A DNA stretch of 39,312 nucleotides. It comes from Verrucomicrobiales bacterium (GTDB lineage Bacteria; Verrucomicrobiota; Verrucomicrobiia; Limisphaerales; Palsa-1400). The stretch covers positions 1 to 39,312 of the forward strand of contig PLIU01000279.1 of the NCBI GenBank assembly GCA_003140095.1, given 5' to 3'. Positions 25,039 through 33,613 of this stretch are shown in pieces. Under the pieces are notes generated by a model. That model saw only the letters and a program-made list of their open reading frames with translations, had not been told where the DNA came from and searched no databases. Each line of letters begins with the position of its first letter. Positions within the stretch are counted from its first letter, which is position 1. Made by a program: the position numbers and the translations under genes.

Positions 25039-25761
25039 ATGTCCGGCATGACGTCTCCTTTAATCACAGCCGCCCGCGAGTTGGCGGTGGAAGCGGAAAA
25101 ACTCCGGTTTGGAGCGCCCGTCAGCCATGTCTATAATCCTCTCCTTTACGCCTGGAACGGGCATGAGATTTACCTGCGGCGCTTCGGCGCGGCGCCCAAA
25201 GAGGTGATCTTCCTGGGCATGAATCCGGGGCCATTCGGCATGGCGCAGACGGGCGTGCCTTTTGGCGAGATTTCCGCCGTGCGGGATTGGATGAAGATTC
25301 GCGCCGCCATCGGACGCCCGGCGCGCGAGCATCCCCAACGGCCCGTCCTGGGTTTTGACTGTGCGCGTTCCGAAATCAGCGGTAAACGGTTGTGGGGATT
25401 GTTCGCGCAGCGGTTTGGCCGGGCGGAACAATTTTTTGCGCGCCACTTCATTGTCAATTACTGCCCGCTGGCGTTTTTGACCGCCAGTGGAAGCAATTTA
25501 ACCCCCGACAAACTCCGTCCGCTGGAACGGGAACGGCTGGGCCGGGTTTGCGACGCCCATTTGCGGCGGGTCCTGCAGACGCTGCGGCCCAAGTGGGTCA
25601 TAGGCGTCGGCGGGTTTGCCAGGGAGCGCGCGGAAATCGCAGCGGCGGGCTTGCCCGTGCAAGTGGGACAGATTCTCCATCCCAGCCCGGCCTCTCCGGC
25701 GGCCAACGCCGGTTGGGCGGCCAAAGCCGCGGCGCAGTTGGAAGCGGCGGGAGTCTGGTGA
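25039..25761 (+). CDS. SMUG1-type uracil-DNA glycosylase
   Basis: A 240-residue DNA repair enzyme. Motif 1, GMNPGPFGMAQTGVPFGE, is essentially the SMUG1 active-site sequence. NYCPLAFLTASGSNLTP and the C-terminal HPSPASPAANAGW provide the base-recognition Asn and the catalytic-region His. SMUG1 removes uracil and oxidised pyrimidines such as 5-hydroxymethyluracil from DNA. Bacterial SMUG1 proteins are scattered and include Verrucomicrobiota and Planctomycetota. Starts ATG 25039 and 25048 are both possible. It stands alone between the degraded region and a non-coding gap. Confidence 0.9.
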   Translation: MSGMTSPLITAARELAVEAEKLRFGAPVSHVYNPLLYAWNGHEIYLRRFGAAPKEVIFLGMNPGPFGMAQTGVPFGEISAVRDWMKIRAAIGRPAREHPQRPVLGFDCARSEISGKRLWGLFAQRFGRAEQFFARHFIVNYCPLAFLTASGSNLTPDKLRPLERERLGRVCDAHLRRVLQTLRPKWVIGVGGFARERAEIAAAGLPVQVGQILHPSPASPAANAGWAAKAAAQLEAAGVW

Positions 25762-26178
25762 GTTCAAGATTCATGAAAGCCTCAGGGCTCCTGATCTCGT
25801 GGATCCGGGTATTCAATTGACCCCGCCGGCCGCAACTCCTGGTATTTCTGTTGTTATGCCAGCGCCGCCTCCTACCCTGTTTTTGTATGGTGACGGATGG
25901 GCCGCCACGGCTTGTTCCAGCAAGCTAAAGAACCCATCGGGCCAGCGCCAGGATGACAGGGCTCGGCTGTGGCATGGATACAATTCTATCGATCGGCCAG
26001 CGGGAATTCAAACCGAGACACTGCCCTGCGGCGCCGCGCCAGAGAAAATCGATCTCTGATTCGCGATGAAAATGGCCACGGCGTGATGGTCCGCAGGCAC
26101 TTGACAACCATGTGCCGGGGAGTATGGTCGAGTGGGCAAGCACCAAAAACTTAAAATTAAACTGGTAGAATGAACGTT
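25762..26178. other. Intergenic region with a candidate promoter
   Basis: Just over 400 nt without a convincing gene. Short frames on both strands have no family features, and the composition is similar to the surroundings. The end contains a plausible sigma70 promoter for the small exported protein. Confidence 0.45.
26101..26128 (+). promoter_or_regulatory. Candidate sigma70 promoter of the small exported protein
   Basis: A perfect TTGACA at 26101-26106, a 16-nt spacer and TATGGT at 26123-26128 (four of six matches to the -10 consensus). It lies about 50 nt before the start codon on the coding strand. The spacing and orientation are right; the sequence alone does not prove use. Confidence 0.4.
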
Positions 26179-26628
26179 ATGAAAATACGCCGCATTTCTT
26201 ATTACGCTTCCACGGCGGCCCTGGCCGCTCTTTTGCCACTGGCAGTTGTGACTAGCCGCGCCGCTTCCACCCCGTCCAATCTGGACGCTGATCGCGCCGT
26301 GCTCCAACAAGCGCAGCTACAACGGGTTGACTGGGATGACGTCAAACGGCACAAGCTGCGCCACGCCTATTGGCTTCTGGAACAGGCCGATCGCGATTAC
26401 GGCGGCCATAAGGGCAAGGCGATGGAGGAAATCAGAAGAGCGGGCAAGATCATGGGCATAGATTTGCATGGCGAAGGCTACGGCGGTGAACACCAACCGT
26501 GGTCCGATGAACGGCTGCGCGAAGCCCGGCAGTTGTTGGTAGATATTGTCGATACACGCCACGTCCATGAGCACGAACATATCTGGAAGGCCATTAAAGA
26601 GATTGACAGGGCGCTGGAGTTGAAGTAA
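26179..26628 (+). CDS. Small exported protein of unknown function
   Basis: A 149-residue protein with a Sec-type signal peptide (MKIRRISYYAS, hydrophobic stretch, cleavage around VTSRAAS). The mature part is charged and helical, with many His residues (LVDIVDTRHVHEHEHIWKAI), a repeated length of acidic helix (LLEQADRDYGGHKGKAMEEI), and no Cys. The His-rich end could bind a metal, but this is speculation. ATG 26179 has a GGTAG site about 10 nt upstream; ATG 26170 lies too close to that site. No known family comes to mind. Confidence 0.7.
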   Translation: MKIRRISYYASTAALAALLPLAVVTSRAASTPSNLDADRAVLQQAQLQRVDWDDVKRHKLRHAYWLLEQADRDYGGHKGKAMEEIRRAGKIMGIDLHGEGYGGEHQPWSDERLREARQLLVDIVDTRHVHEHEHIWKAIKEIDRALELK

Positions 26629-26672
26629 ATGCTTTTCATCGCGTTGGCCATCCGCTAATTGCGGCTCCTTGA

Positions 26673-27101
26673 TCAGGTCTTCCTCGAGGTCGAGCCATCG
26701 GCTTTTGGTTTGGCCGGCTCGGCGGCCTTCTTTTCCTTCTTGGCGCTTTCGGTCGAGCCGCTGGAACTGGCGGTTGCGTCTTTCTTGACACTGTCGATTG
26801 AACCGCCGGAGCTGGTGGCTGAGTCTTTCTTGGCGCTTTCCGTTGAGCCACCGGCGCTGGCGGCAGCCTCTTTCTTGGCCGCGGCTTTGTAACTTTCGCT
26901 CCGGTAATCGGTTTCGTAGAATCCGGTGCCTTTAAAAATCAAACCGGCGCCCGCGACCACGGCGCGTTTGACCTTGCCCTTGCCCCAGGTTTTGCGCAGG
27001 CACAAGTCTTTGGGACAAATCGTCAGTGCCTTGTCGGTGATGGGCTGATACTTCTCAAAGTGGTGCTGGCACTTGGAGCAAACGTATTCGTATGTCGGCA
27101 T
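26673..27101 (-). CDS. FmdB-type zinc-ribbon protein with repeat tail
   Basis: A 142-residue protein beginning MPTYEYVCSKCQHHFEKYQP, the FmdB/CxxC-CxxxC zinc-ribbon domain, with a second Cys pair (CPKDLC) after it. The N-terminal 80 residues form the known family unit (often about 70-110 residues, function unclear, named after a formamidase-linked regulator). The tail is unusual: three 15-residue repeats, for example KKEAAASAGGSTESA and KKDSATSSGGSIDSV, then a Lys/Ala/Pro-rich end. It lies 58 nt downstream of moaA in the same direction, so the two could share a transcript. Confidence 0.85.
   Translation of the reverse strand: MPTYEYVCSKCQHHFEKYQPITDKALTICPKDLCLRKTWGKGKVKRAVVAGAGLIFKGTGFYETDYRSESYKAAAKKEAAASAGGSTESAKKDSATSSGGSIDSVKKDATASSSGSTESAKKEKKAAEPAKPKADGSTSRKT
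26734..26883 (-). repeat. 45-bp tandem repeats in the tail of the FmdB-type gene
   Basis: Three units of exactly 45 nt start at 26734, 26779 and 26824, with a partial fourth from 26869. They encode KKxxAxSxGSxxSx-type peptides and have diverged by base changes but not by indels, so the frame is kept. Copy number may vary among strains. Confidence 0.85.
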
Positions 27102-27159
27102 AAAATTTCAAAACTTCAAATATAACAGAATCCCCCGATTTTCAAGGGGCCATGTTGCC

Positions 27160-28218
27160 TCAACCGCCAATGCAGCTCATCGTCCGGGCGGGCTGGACGA
27201 ATTCCGCCTCGCCAATGTGGTGCCGGGCTTCCTTCTGCCAAACCACCTCGCGCAGAAAATCGCGGATCGCCTCGTCTGCCGCCCCGGCGCGCAACAACCC
27301 TCTCAAGTCGTGTTCGGCCATGCTGAAGAGGCAGGCGCGGATTTTCCCATCCGCAGTCAAGCGAAGGCGATTGCAATGGCCGCAAAAAGGTTCGCTCACC
27401 GGGGCGATGATCCCGATTTCCGCCTGGCCGCCGGGCAGCGCCCAGCGTTGCGCGGTTTCGGACGCATGGCGTCCGGCCACGGGTTGCAGAGCGTAACGCG
27501 CTTGCAGACGTTGCAGAATCTCGCGGCCGGGCACCACCAACTCCCTGTGCCAGGCGCGGCCGGAATCCAGCGGCATGAATTCAATGAAGCGAAAGACCAG
27601 ATTCTTCCTCAGGGCGAATTCCGCCAGGCTCTCGATCTCGTGGTCATTGATGCCGCGGATCATGACGGCGTTGACTTTGACCGGCTGAAGCCCGAGTTCC
27701 CGCGCCAGGTCGATGCTCTCCAAAACCAACTCCAGGCCGTCGCGTCCCGTGATTTTTTTGAAATTGGCCGAGTCCAGCGAGTCCAGGCTAAAGCTGACGC
27801 GGCGCAGGCCGGCGTCGCGCAGGGCGGTCGCCTTGCGGGGAAAGAAAAAGCCGTTGCTGGTCAGCGCCAGGTCGCGAATGCCCGGAATGCGCGCTATCTT
27901 TTCCACCAATTTTTCCAGTTGCTGCCGCAGCAGCGGTTCGCCGCCGGTCAAGCGCACCTTTTCGATGCCCAGGCCGGCGGCCAGCGTCACGACGCGCTCA
28001 ATTTCCTCAAAAGTCAGGATGCGGTCGTGGTGCTGCCACTGGCGGGTGATGCGAGCGGCGGAGGCGGGCGGCTGGCCGAACCGGTTCTGATAGAAATTGG
28101 CGGCCTCCTCCGTTTCCGGCAGGCAATAGAGACAGCGGAAGTTGCAGCGGTCGGTTACGCTCACGCGCAAATCCTGCAGCACGCGCCCATGCGAATCGAC
28201 TAATCGTTCAGACTTCAA
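27160..28218 (-). CDS. moaA: GTP 3',8-cyclase MoaA
   Basis: A radical SAM enzyme for the first step of molybdenum cofactor synthesis. The SAM cluster motif CNFRCLYC follows LRVSVTDR. The substrate-side Cys triplet CGHCNRLRLTADGKIRACLF is present in the C-terminal domain, and the protein ends in Gly-Gly, the tail needed for catalysis. KVRLTGGEPLLR and LGLQPVKVNAVMIRGIND are additional family motifs. I place the start at TTG 28218, giving 352 residues (close to the family length), because AGGAG lies 7 nt before it. A GTG at 28290 would add 24 residues that do not resemble MoaA. An insertion around residues 50-70 (ETEEAANFYQNRFGQP) is larger than in E. coli MoaA. Confidence 0.92.
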   Translation of the reverse strand: MKSERLVDSHGRVLQDLRVSVTDRCNFRCLYCLPETEEAANFYQNRFGQPPASAARITRQWQHHDRILTFEEIERVVTLAAGLGIEKVRLTGGEPLLRQQLEKLVEKIARIPGIRDLALTSNGFFFPRKATALRDAGLRRVSFSLDSLDSANFKKITGRDGLELVLESIDLARELGLQPVKVNAVMIRGINDHEIESLAEFALRKNLVFRFIEFMPLDSGRAWHRELVVPGREILQRLQARYALQPVAGRHASETAQRWALPGGQAEIGIIAPVSEPFCGHCNRLRLTADGKIRACLFSMAEHDLRGLLRAGAADEAIRDFLREVVWQKEARHHIGEAEFVQPARTMSCIGG

Positions 28219-28290
28219 GCTTGCTCTCCTCAGGGCAGGCGGGTCTCGCGCCGGCGAAAAGGCCAGCCCAAAAGGACACGCTTGGAACAC

Positions 28291-29076
28291 TCATTTTGGC
28301 GGCGCATTGGTGGAAGCAGGCGTCTGGATTTTCACGCCGCCGCCCTGCCTCAACTCCACAGTCGCGCCGCTGCTGGCTTCAGAGGGGACAACAGCAGCCG
28401 CATGTTGCGTCAATTGTTCGCCCCCCTTCTGGATGAAACTGGCGTCCATGCCCCGGCGCGTCCATTCCAGCCGGCGGGAAATGGCGGCCTCGGTCTTCAA
28501 TTTGCGCAATTGCTCGCGCACGGCGGTGATGTTGTTGAATTTTTTCTCCATGTCCGCCTCTTCGTTTTGCAAAATCTTAAGTTCCTTCAACAGAAAAACC
28601 TGGTCGCCTTGCGATTTGGCCAGCTTTTCTTGCGTGGCCGCAATATGGGCCTGGACATTGGTGATGGAGACGCGCAGAGCGGCGGCCTCCTTATCCAAAG
28701 ACTGGTTCTCGCTTTCCAGTTCGGAGATTTTCTCGTCTCGTTGCGCCAGCGCGACGGCGTTGGAATCGGCTTGAGCTTTGGCCTCAGCCGCCGCCTTCTC
28801 CAGGTTGGCCTCCGCGGTGTGGAGATTGGCCTCACTGAGGGCCAGCTTGTTGGAAGAGTCGGCCCGCGTCGCCGCCAGGTTCGTTTCCAGCATCTGGTTG
28901 ACCGCTTCCGATTCGTACAGTTGCTTTTTGACGCTGATGACCGTGTTGGACGCGGTGGCGCTGTTCTGGGCGGCTTCGCTTCTTTGATCGGAGGCCTGCT
29001 TGTTGACAACAATCAAGGCGATGCCCAAACCGACGGATACCAGCAACAGAACGAAAATTAGGCCCTTATTGTTCAT
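28291..29076 (-). CDS. Membrane-anchored coiled-coil protein
   Basis: A 261-residue protein with one membrane helix at about 5-24 (LIFVLLLVSVGLGIALIVV) and a long coiled coil (about 35-200). The coiled coil has Ala/Glu/Lys heptads, LALSEANLHTAEANLEKAAA and KISELESENQSLDKE. A short Gly/Thr tail ends PASTNAPPK. The STNAP ending also appears in GspD and the GspC-like protein of this window. The stop at 28291 is 72 nt before the preferred moaA start. Possible role: periplasmic or septal scaffold, not determinable from sequence. Confidence 0.7.
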   Translation of the reverse strand: MNNKGLIFVLLLVSVGLGIALIVVNKQASDQRSEAAQNSATASNTVISVKKQLYESEAVNQMLETNLAATRADSSNKLALSEANLHTAEANLEKAAAEAKAQADSNAVALAQRDEKISELESENQSLDKEAAALRVSITNVQAHIAATQEKLAKSQGDQVFLLKELKILQNEEADMEKKFNNITAVREQLRKLKTEAAISRRLEWTRRGMDASFIQKGGEQLTQHAAAVVPSEASSGATVELRQGGGVKIQTPASTNAPPK

Positions 29077-29249
29077 GACAACAACATCGGGGTAAAAGTG
29101 GCATTTAGCAAGCTCGCATGTCCAGGGTGTCGAAAGAAAGGCTCATCCAACAGCCGCCGGAGCGCCAGGATGATGCCGTCCTCCTTCATACATGCGGGCC
29201 CCTCGATAATATGCTTCCGCCGTCTCGGCCAACCTGCTAGAAAGCTCTC

Positions 29250-30065
29250 ATGGCTGACAAGTTGACTATCGGTTTCCTGGGCGGCGGCAAAATGGCCGCG
29301 GCGCTGGCCAAAGGCGTCCTCTCTGCCGGCTTGGCCAAGACGGCGCACATTCGCGCTAGCGACCCCCTGCCGGCGGCCCGTTCCGCTTTCGCCGGCCAGA
29401 CAGGCGCCAAGACGACTGCTTCTAATATCGAAGTCGTCCAATTCGCGCGCATCCTCATCCTGGCCGTCAAGCCAGGCTGCGTGCCGGAGTTGCTCGACGA
29501 GATTCGCCCGGTCATCACTCCTGGCCATTTGCTCATTTCCATTGCGGCGGGCGTGCCCATCGCAAAGTTGGAAGCTGGGCTGGCCCAGGGCGCACGGGTC
29601 ATCCGCGTCATGCCCAACTCACCCGCGCTGGTGGGGGCGTCGGCCTCGGCCTACGCGCTGGGTAAATCAGCGACGGAGGCGGACGCCGCTTTGGCGCATC
29701 AAATTTTCTCCGCCGTCGGCCTCGCCTTTCCATTGAAGGAATCGCTGCTGGACGCCGTCACCGGATTGAGCGGCAGCGGACCCGCTTACGCCTACCTGAT
29801 CATTGAGGCGTTGAGCGATGGCGGCGTGGCGGGGGGGTTGCCGCGCGAGGTGGCCACTAAGCTGGCGGCGCAGACTTTGTTGGGCGGCGCCAGGATGGTG
29901 CTGGAGACGGGCCTTCATCCCGGCGCGCTCAAAGACATGGTGACCAGTCCCGGCGGCACGACCATCGAGGGCCTGCACGAATTGGAAAAAGGCAAGCTGC
30001 GCGGCGTCTTGATCAACGCCGTCCGCGCGGCGACGGAGAAATCCCGCAAACTCGGCCAAGGCTGA
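29250..30065 (+). CDS. proC: Pyrroline-5-carboxylate reductase
   Basis: A 271-residue cytoplasmic enzyme that reduces pyrroline-5-carboxylate to proline with NAD(P)H. The Rossmann motif GFLGGGKMAAALAKG is at the N-terminus. The family signature at the C-terminal domain is intact (VTGLSGSGPAYAYLIIEAL, and DMVTSPGGTTIEGLHELEKG). Length is normal. It is the first of four same-strand genes; hisA starts 5 nt later. Confidence 0.95.
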   Translation: MADKLTIGFLGGGKMAAALAKGVLSAGLAKTAHIRASDPLPAARSAFAGQTGAKTTASNIEVVQFARILILAVKPGCVPELLDEIRPVITPGHLLISIAAGVPIAKLEAGLAQGARVIRVMPNSPALVGASASAYALGKSATEADAALAHQIFSAVGLAFPLKESLLDAVTGLSGSGPAYAYLIIEALSDGGVAGGLPREVATKLAAQTLLGGARMVLETGLHPGALKDMVTSPGGTTIEGLHELEKGKLRGVLINAVRAATEKSRKLGQG

Positions 30066-30069
30066 TCCC

Positions 30070-30849
30070 ATGTTCCGTCCGTGCATCGATCTGCATGAAG
30101 GCAAGGTCAAACAAATTGTCGGAGCCAGCCTCACCGGCCAGCCGGCGGATTTGCGCACCAACTTTGTCTCCGCGCGGCCCAGCCGCTGGTTCGCCGAACT
30201 CTACCGGCGCGACGGCCTGCGCGGCGGCCATGTCATCATGCTCGGACCGGGCAACGAAGCGGCCGCGCGCGAAGCGCTGGCTGCCTATCCGGGCGGCTTG
30301 CAGGCGGGCGGCGGCATCCAGTTGGAAAACGCCGCCGCCTGGCTCGAAGCGGGCGCTTCGCACGTCATCGTGACTTCCTGGATTTTCCGCGACGGACACC
30401 TGGATTGGGAGCGGCTCCAAGCTTTGGCGGCCGCCATCGGCCCGAGCCGACTCGTCCTCGATCTGAGCTGCCGCAAAAAGGGAGCGGACTACTTTGTCGT
30501 CACCGACCGCTGGCAAAAATTCACCGACTTGAAAATCGAACCGGACACTTTGGGCCGGCTGGGCCAATGGTGCGACGAGTTTTTGGTCCATGCGGCCGAT
30601 GTCGAAGGCTTGTGCCGCGGCATCGATTGGGAACTGGTCGGGCACCTGGGCCGCTGGTCCCCGCGGCCGGCGACCTACGCCGGCGGGGCCAATGCGTTGC
30701 GGGACCTGGAGGACGTGGCCCGCGCGGGCGGCGGCAGAATTAACCTGACAATCGGCTCGGCGCTCGATATTTTTGGCGGATCGTTGGTTCGTTACGAGGA
30801 CGTTGTAGCATTGAACCGCAAGCTCGAGAATGAAAGAGAGTCAAGATGA
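30070..30849 (+). CDS. hisA: Phosphoribosylformimino-AICAR-P isomerase, eukaryotic-type HisA
   Basis: A 259-residue TIM-barrel. It starts MFRPCIDLHEGKVKQIVGAS, has TNFVSARPSRWFAELYRRDG, LDLSCRKKGADYFVVTDRWQ, and a C-terminal LTIGSALDIFGG. These resemble the eukaryotic HIS6 branch of HisA (a separate protein family from ordinary bacterial HisA) in layout and in the VVTDRWQ region. It catalyses the fourth step of histidine biosynthesis. The acidic residue near the N-terminus (CIDLHEGK) matches the HisA catalytic Asp. It overlaps the peptidase gene by 4 nt. The call is firm for HisA; the eukaryotic-type label comes from my memory of the family and should be checked by a tree. Confidence 0.85.
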   Translation: MFRPCIDLHEGKVKQIVGASLTGQPADLRTNFVSARPSRWFAELYRRDGLRGGHVIMLGPGNEAAAREALAAYPGGLQAGGGIQLENAAAWLEAGASHVIVTSWIFRDGHLDWERLQALAAAIGPSRLVLDLSCRKKGADYFVVTDRWQKFTDLKIEPDTLGRLGQWCDEFLVHAADVEGLCRGIDWELVGHLGRWSPRPATYAGGANALRDLEDVARAGGGRINLTIGSALDIFGGSLVRYEDVVALNRKLENERESR

Positions 30850-32450
30850 TACATCAAAAAATCCTGGGCCTTTTGCTGGCCTCCTCCTTCCTGCTGCGCG
30901 CCGGCGGCCAGCCAGCCGATGCCCCCGACGCCGCGCCGGCGGGCAGGCGAAACAGAAACGCCGAACGGAACCCCACGGAACAGAAAACCGAAGAGCCAAA
31001 AAAAGAGGCCGCCGCTGGCAAGGAGAAGGAGAAGGAACCCAAGGACGAGCTTACGGAAACGACCAACACCGTGACGATCGGGGGCGCTGAAGTAAAGTAT
31101 AAAGCCACGGCGGGGACCATGATCATCAAGGACGAGGAAAGCAAGCCGCTGGTATCCTTCTTCTTCATTGCCTACACCAGCCTGGAGAACACGAACCTGA
31201 GCGAACGGCCCATTACCTTCGCGTTCAACGGCGGTCCCGGTTCGTCCTCCGTCTGGCTGCACCTGGGCCTGCTGGGCCCCCGGCGGGTTTATCTGAAGGA
31301 AGACGGCGGGATGCCCCCTCCACCCTTCCGCTTGGTCAATAACGACCAGTCGTTGCTGGACCAGTCCGATCTGGTTTTCATCGATCCCGTCAGCACTGGT
31401 TTCACCCGCACCGTGCCCGGCGAGGACCCTTCCAAATATCACGGCGTCGATCAAGACCTGCGCTCGGTGGGCGATTTTATCCGGCGCTACACCACGCGCT
31501 ACAATCGGTGGTTGTCGCCAAAATTTCTGATTGGTGAGAGCTACGGCACGACGCGCGCGGCGGGTCTGGCCGGCTATTTGGAAGACAGTTACGGCCTCTA
31601 CCTCAACGGCATCGCGCTGGTTTCCGCCGTGCTGGACTTTGGCACCATCAGCTTCAACCCGGGCAACGATCTGCCCTATATTTTCTACCTGCCCACCGAA
31701 ACGGCCACCGCCTGGTACCATAAAAAACTGGCGCCGGACTTGCAGGCTGACCAGAACAAGGCCTTGAGCGAAGCGGAGAAGTACGCCCTTGGCCCCTACA
31801 CCGTGGCCCTGATGCAAGGGGCCAATTTGCCGGCGGCCGAGCGCGCTTCCGTGGTCAAGGAACTGGCGCGCCTGACCGGGTTGTCCGAGGATTATATTGA
31901 TCGCGCCAACTTGCGGGTGCGCGCCTCGCAGTTTTTCAAGGAACTCCTGCGCAAGGAGCGGCTGACGGTCGGCCGTTACGATAGCCGCATCACCGGGCAG
32001 GACTACAATTCGGTGGGAGAATCCGCGGAGTACGATCCCAGCTACACGACCGCTCTCGGCCCGTTCGCGTCCACCTTCAACGATTATATCCGGCGCGAGT
32101 TGAAATTCGAGAGCGACCTGCCGTACGAGGTTCTGACCAGCAAAGTGCAGCCGTGGGACATGGGCCAGGCGCGCAATCGTTACCTGGACATCGCGGAGAA
32201 CCTGCGCGAGGCGATGACGCATAATACTTATTTGAAAGTCTTTGTGGCTAACGGGCATTACGACTTGGCCACGCCGTATCTGGCCACCCGCTACACATTT
32301 GATCACATGGGACTGCCGCCGGACCTTCGCGGCAACGTGAGCATGGGCTATTACGAAGCCGGACACATGATGTATCTCAACACGCCCTCCCGCGTCGCGT
32401 TGAAGGAGGACCTGGCGCGGTTCCTCCGTTCATCGCTGCCCCCCAAATAG
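30846..32450 (+). CDS. S10-family serine carboxypeptidase, exported
   Basis: A 534-residue protein with an N-terminal signal peptide (MIHQKILGLLLASSFLLRAG), then a long Lys/Glu/Pro-rich charged linker (about 30-75), then an alpha/beta hydrolase. S10 hallmarks are present: FNGGPGSSSVWLHLGLLGPR (oxyanion and substrate region), GESYGTTRAAGL with the nucleophile Ser, NGHYDLATP with the catalytic Asp, and EAGHMMYL with the His. Bacterial S10 peptidases are usually periplasmic, cutting residues from C-termini. Its start overlaps hisA by 4 nt, an odd pairing of histidine synthesis with an exported peptidase. Confidence 0.9.
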   Translation: MIHQKILGLLLASSFLLRAGGQPADAPDAAPAGRRNRNAERNPTEQKTEEPKKEAAAGKEKEKEPKDELTETTNTVTIGGAEVKYKATAGTMIIKDEESKPLVSFFFIAYTSLENTNLSERPITFAFNGGPGSSSVWLHLGLLGPRRVYLKEDGGMPPPPFRLVNNDQSLLDQSDLVFIDPVSTGFTRTVPGEDPSKYHGVDQDLRSVGDFIRRYTTRYNRWLSPKFLIGESYGTTRAAGLAGYLEDSYGLYLNGIALVSAVLDFGTISFNPGNDLPYIFYLPTETATAWYHKKLAPDLQADQNKALSEAEKYALGPYTVALMQGANLPAAERASVVKELARLTGLSEDYIDRANLRVRASQFFKELLRKERLTVGRYDSRITGQDYNSVGESAEYDPSYTTALGPFASTFNDYIRRELKFESDLPYEVLTSKVQPWDMGQARNRYLDIAENLREAMTHNTYLKVFVANGHYDLATPYLATRYTFDHMGLPPDLRGNVSMGYYEAGHMMYLNTPSRVALKEDLARFLRSSLPPK

Positions 32451-32487
32451 CCTCGTCAAACCGCCCGCGCCCGGCGCAAACTCCCCC

Positions 32488-33600
32488 GTGCGTTTGCTCG
32501 ACCGTTACTTACTGCGCGAGTTGCTCGTGCCGCTGGGATATTGTCTGGGCGGATTTCTGATCTTTTACGTCGCGTTCGATCTGATCTTCCAGATCAACCG
32601 CTTTCTCGATGCCCGCCTGTTGTTCTGGGACATTGTGGAGTACTACGTCGTCACGCTGCCCGAATTGCTGGTCGAGCAGGTGCTCCCGGTCTCGTTGCTG
32701 CTGGCCTTGCTCTACTCCACGACCAACCACAGCCGTCATAATGAACTGACGGCCATACGCGCGGCGGGGATCGGTTTGTGGCGTCTGGCGGTTCCGTACT
32801 TCGCGGTCGGCGCGCTCTTTGGCGCGGCGGTCTTTCTCATCGGCGAATTCTGGTTGCCCTCCGCCGACGCTCGGGCCAAATTCATCCTGGAGCGCCGCCA
32901 GATGGAACCGGGCCAGCGGGACGAGGCCACCAGGCTGGATTTTTACAACGACGCCACCCGCAGCGATTGGAACATGGGCCGGTTCAACCGCCTCACTTCC
33001 GAAATCCTGCAACTCCGCCTGGCGACCACCTTGTCGAACGGCTCGGTCCGCACATTGGATGCCGGACGCGCCCTCTACCGCGACGGCCATTGGCTCTTAT
33101 ACGGCGTGCTGACATGGATACGGTTGCCGAGCCAGTCCGCGCCGAGTCCGGCCGGCAGCAATGCGGTGCTGGTGCTCACCGTGCCTGAGACACCGGCGTG
33201 GATCCAAAGCGAACTCAAATTCAACACCTTGAGCGCGGCCGATGCCGCCAAGGGTCCGGTGTTTTCCATCCGCGAAATCATGGACTACCTGCGGCTGCAC
33301 CCCCAGACCGATCCGCGCAAAAAATCGATACTCTTAACTCAACTGCAAGGGCGGCTGGCCGCGCCGTTCACGTGTCTGGCGGTGGTGCTGATCGCGTTGC
33401 CTTTTGGCGCGCGGGCCGGGCGGCACAACGTTTTTGTGGGCGTGGCCAGCAGCATTTTTATTTGCTTTGCCTATTTTATACTGCAACGCATTTCTTTTGG
33501 CCTGGGCGTGGGCGGCTATCTGCCGCCGATTCTGGCCGCCTGGCTGCCCAATATCGTGTGCGGCGGCACGGGGCTGCTGCTGCTGGCCAGAGTGCGGTGA
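32488..33600 (+). CDS. lptG: LptF/LptG-family lipopolysaccharide export permease
   Basis: A 370-residue membrane protein with the YjgP/YjgQ family layout. Membrane helices occur near the N-terminus (PLGYCLGGFLIFYVAFDLIF, and LLVEQVLPVSLLLALLYSTT), then a periplasmic jelly-roll-like domain (about 130-270), then C-terminal helices (GVASSIFICFAYFILQRISF). NELTAIRAAGIGLWRLAVPY is a clear family motif. Together with LptB and a partner permease it extracts lipopolysaccharide from the inner membrane. The start is GTG 32488. I chose the lptG symbol over lptF by general layout; confidence in this split is moderate. Confidence 0.85.
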   Translation: MRLLDRYLLRELLVPLGYCLGGFLIFYVAFDLIFQINRFLDARLLFWDIVEYYVVTLPELLVEQVLPVSLLLALLYSTTNHSRHNELTAIRAAGIGLWRLAVPYFAVGALFGAAVFLIGEFWLPSADARAKFILERRQMEPGQRDEATRLDFYNDATRSDWNMGRFNRLTSEILQLRLATTLSNGSVRTLDAGRALYRDGHWLLYGVLTWIRLPSQSAPSPAGSNAVLVLTVPETPAWIQSELKFNTLSAADAAKGPVFSIREIMDYLRLHPQTDPRKKSILLTQLQGRLAAPFTCLAVVLIALPFGARAGRHNVFVGVASSIFICFAYFILQRISFGLGVGGYLPPILAAWLPNIVCGGTGLLLLARVR

Positions 33601-33613
33601 GAATCCAAACCTT

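Noticed and set aside
25762-26178. A minus-strand protein at 25925-26146
   Set aside because: No family features, no ribosome site; more likely a non-coding stretch.
30792-32366. A 524-codon open frame on the minus strand
   Set aside because: Antisense to the S10 peptidase, whose catalytic motifs are all intact.
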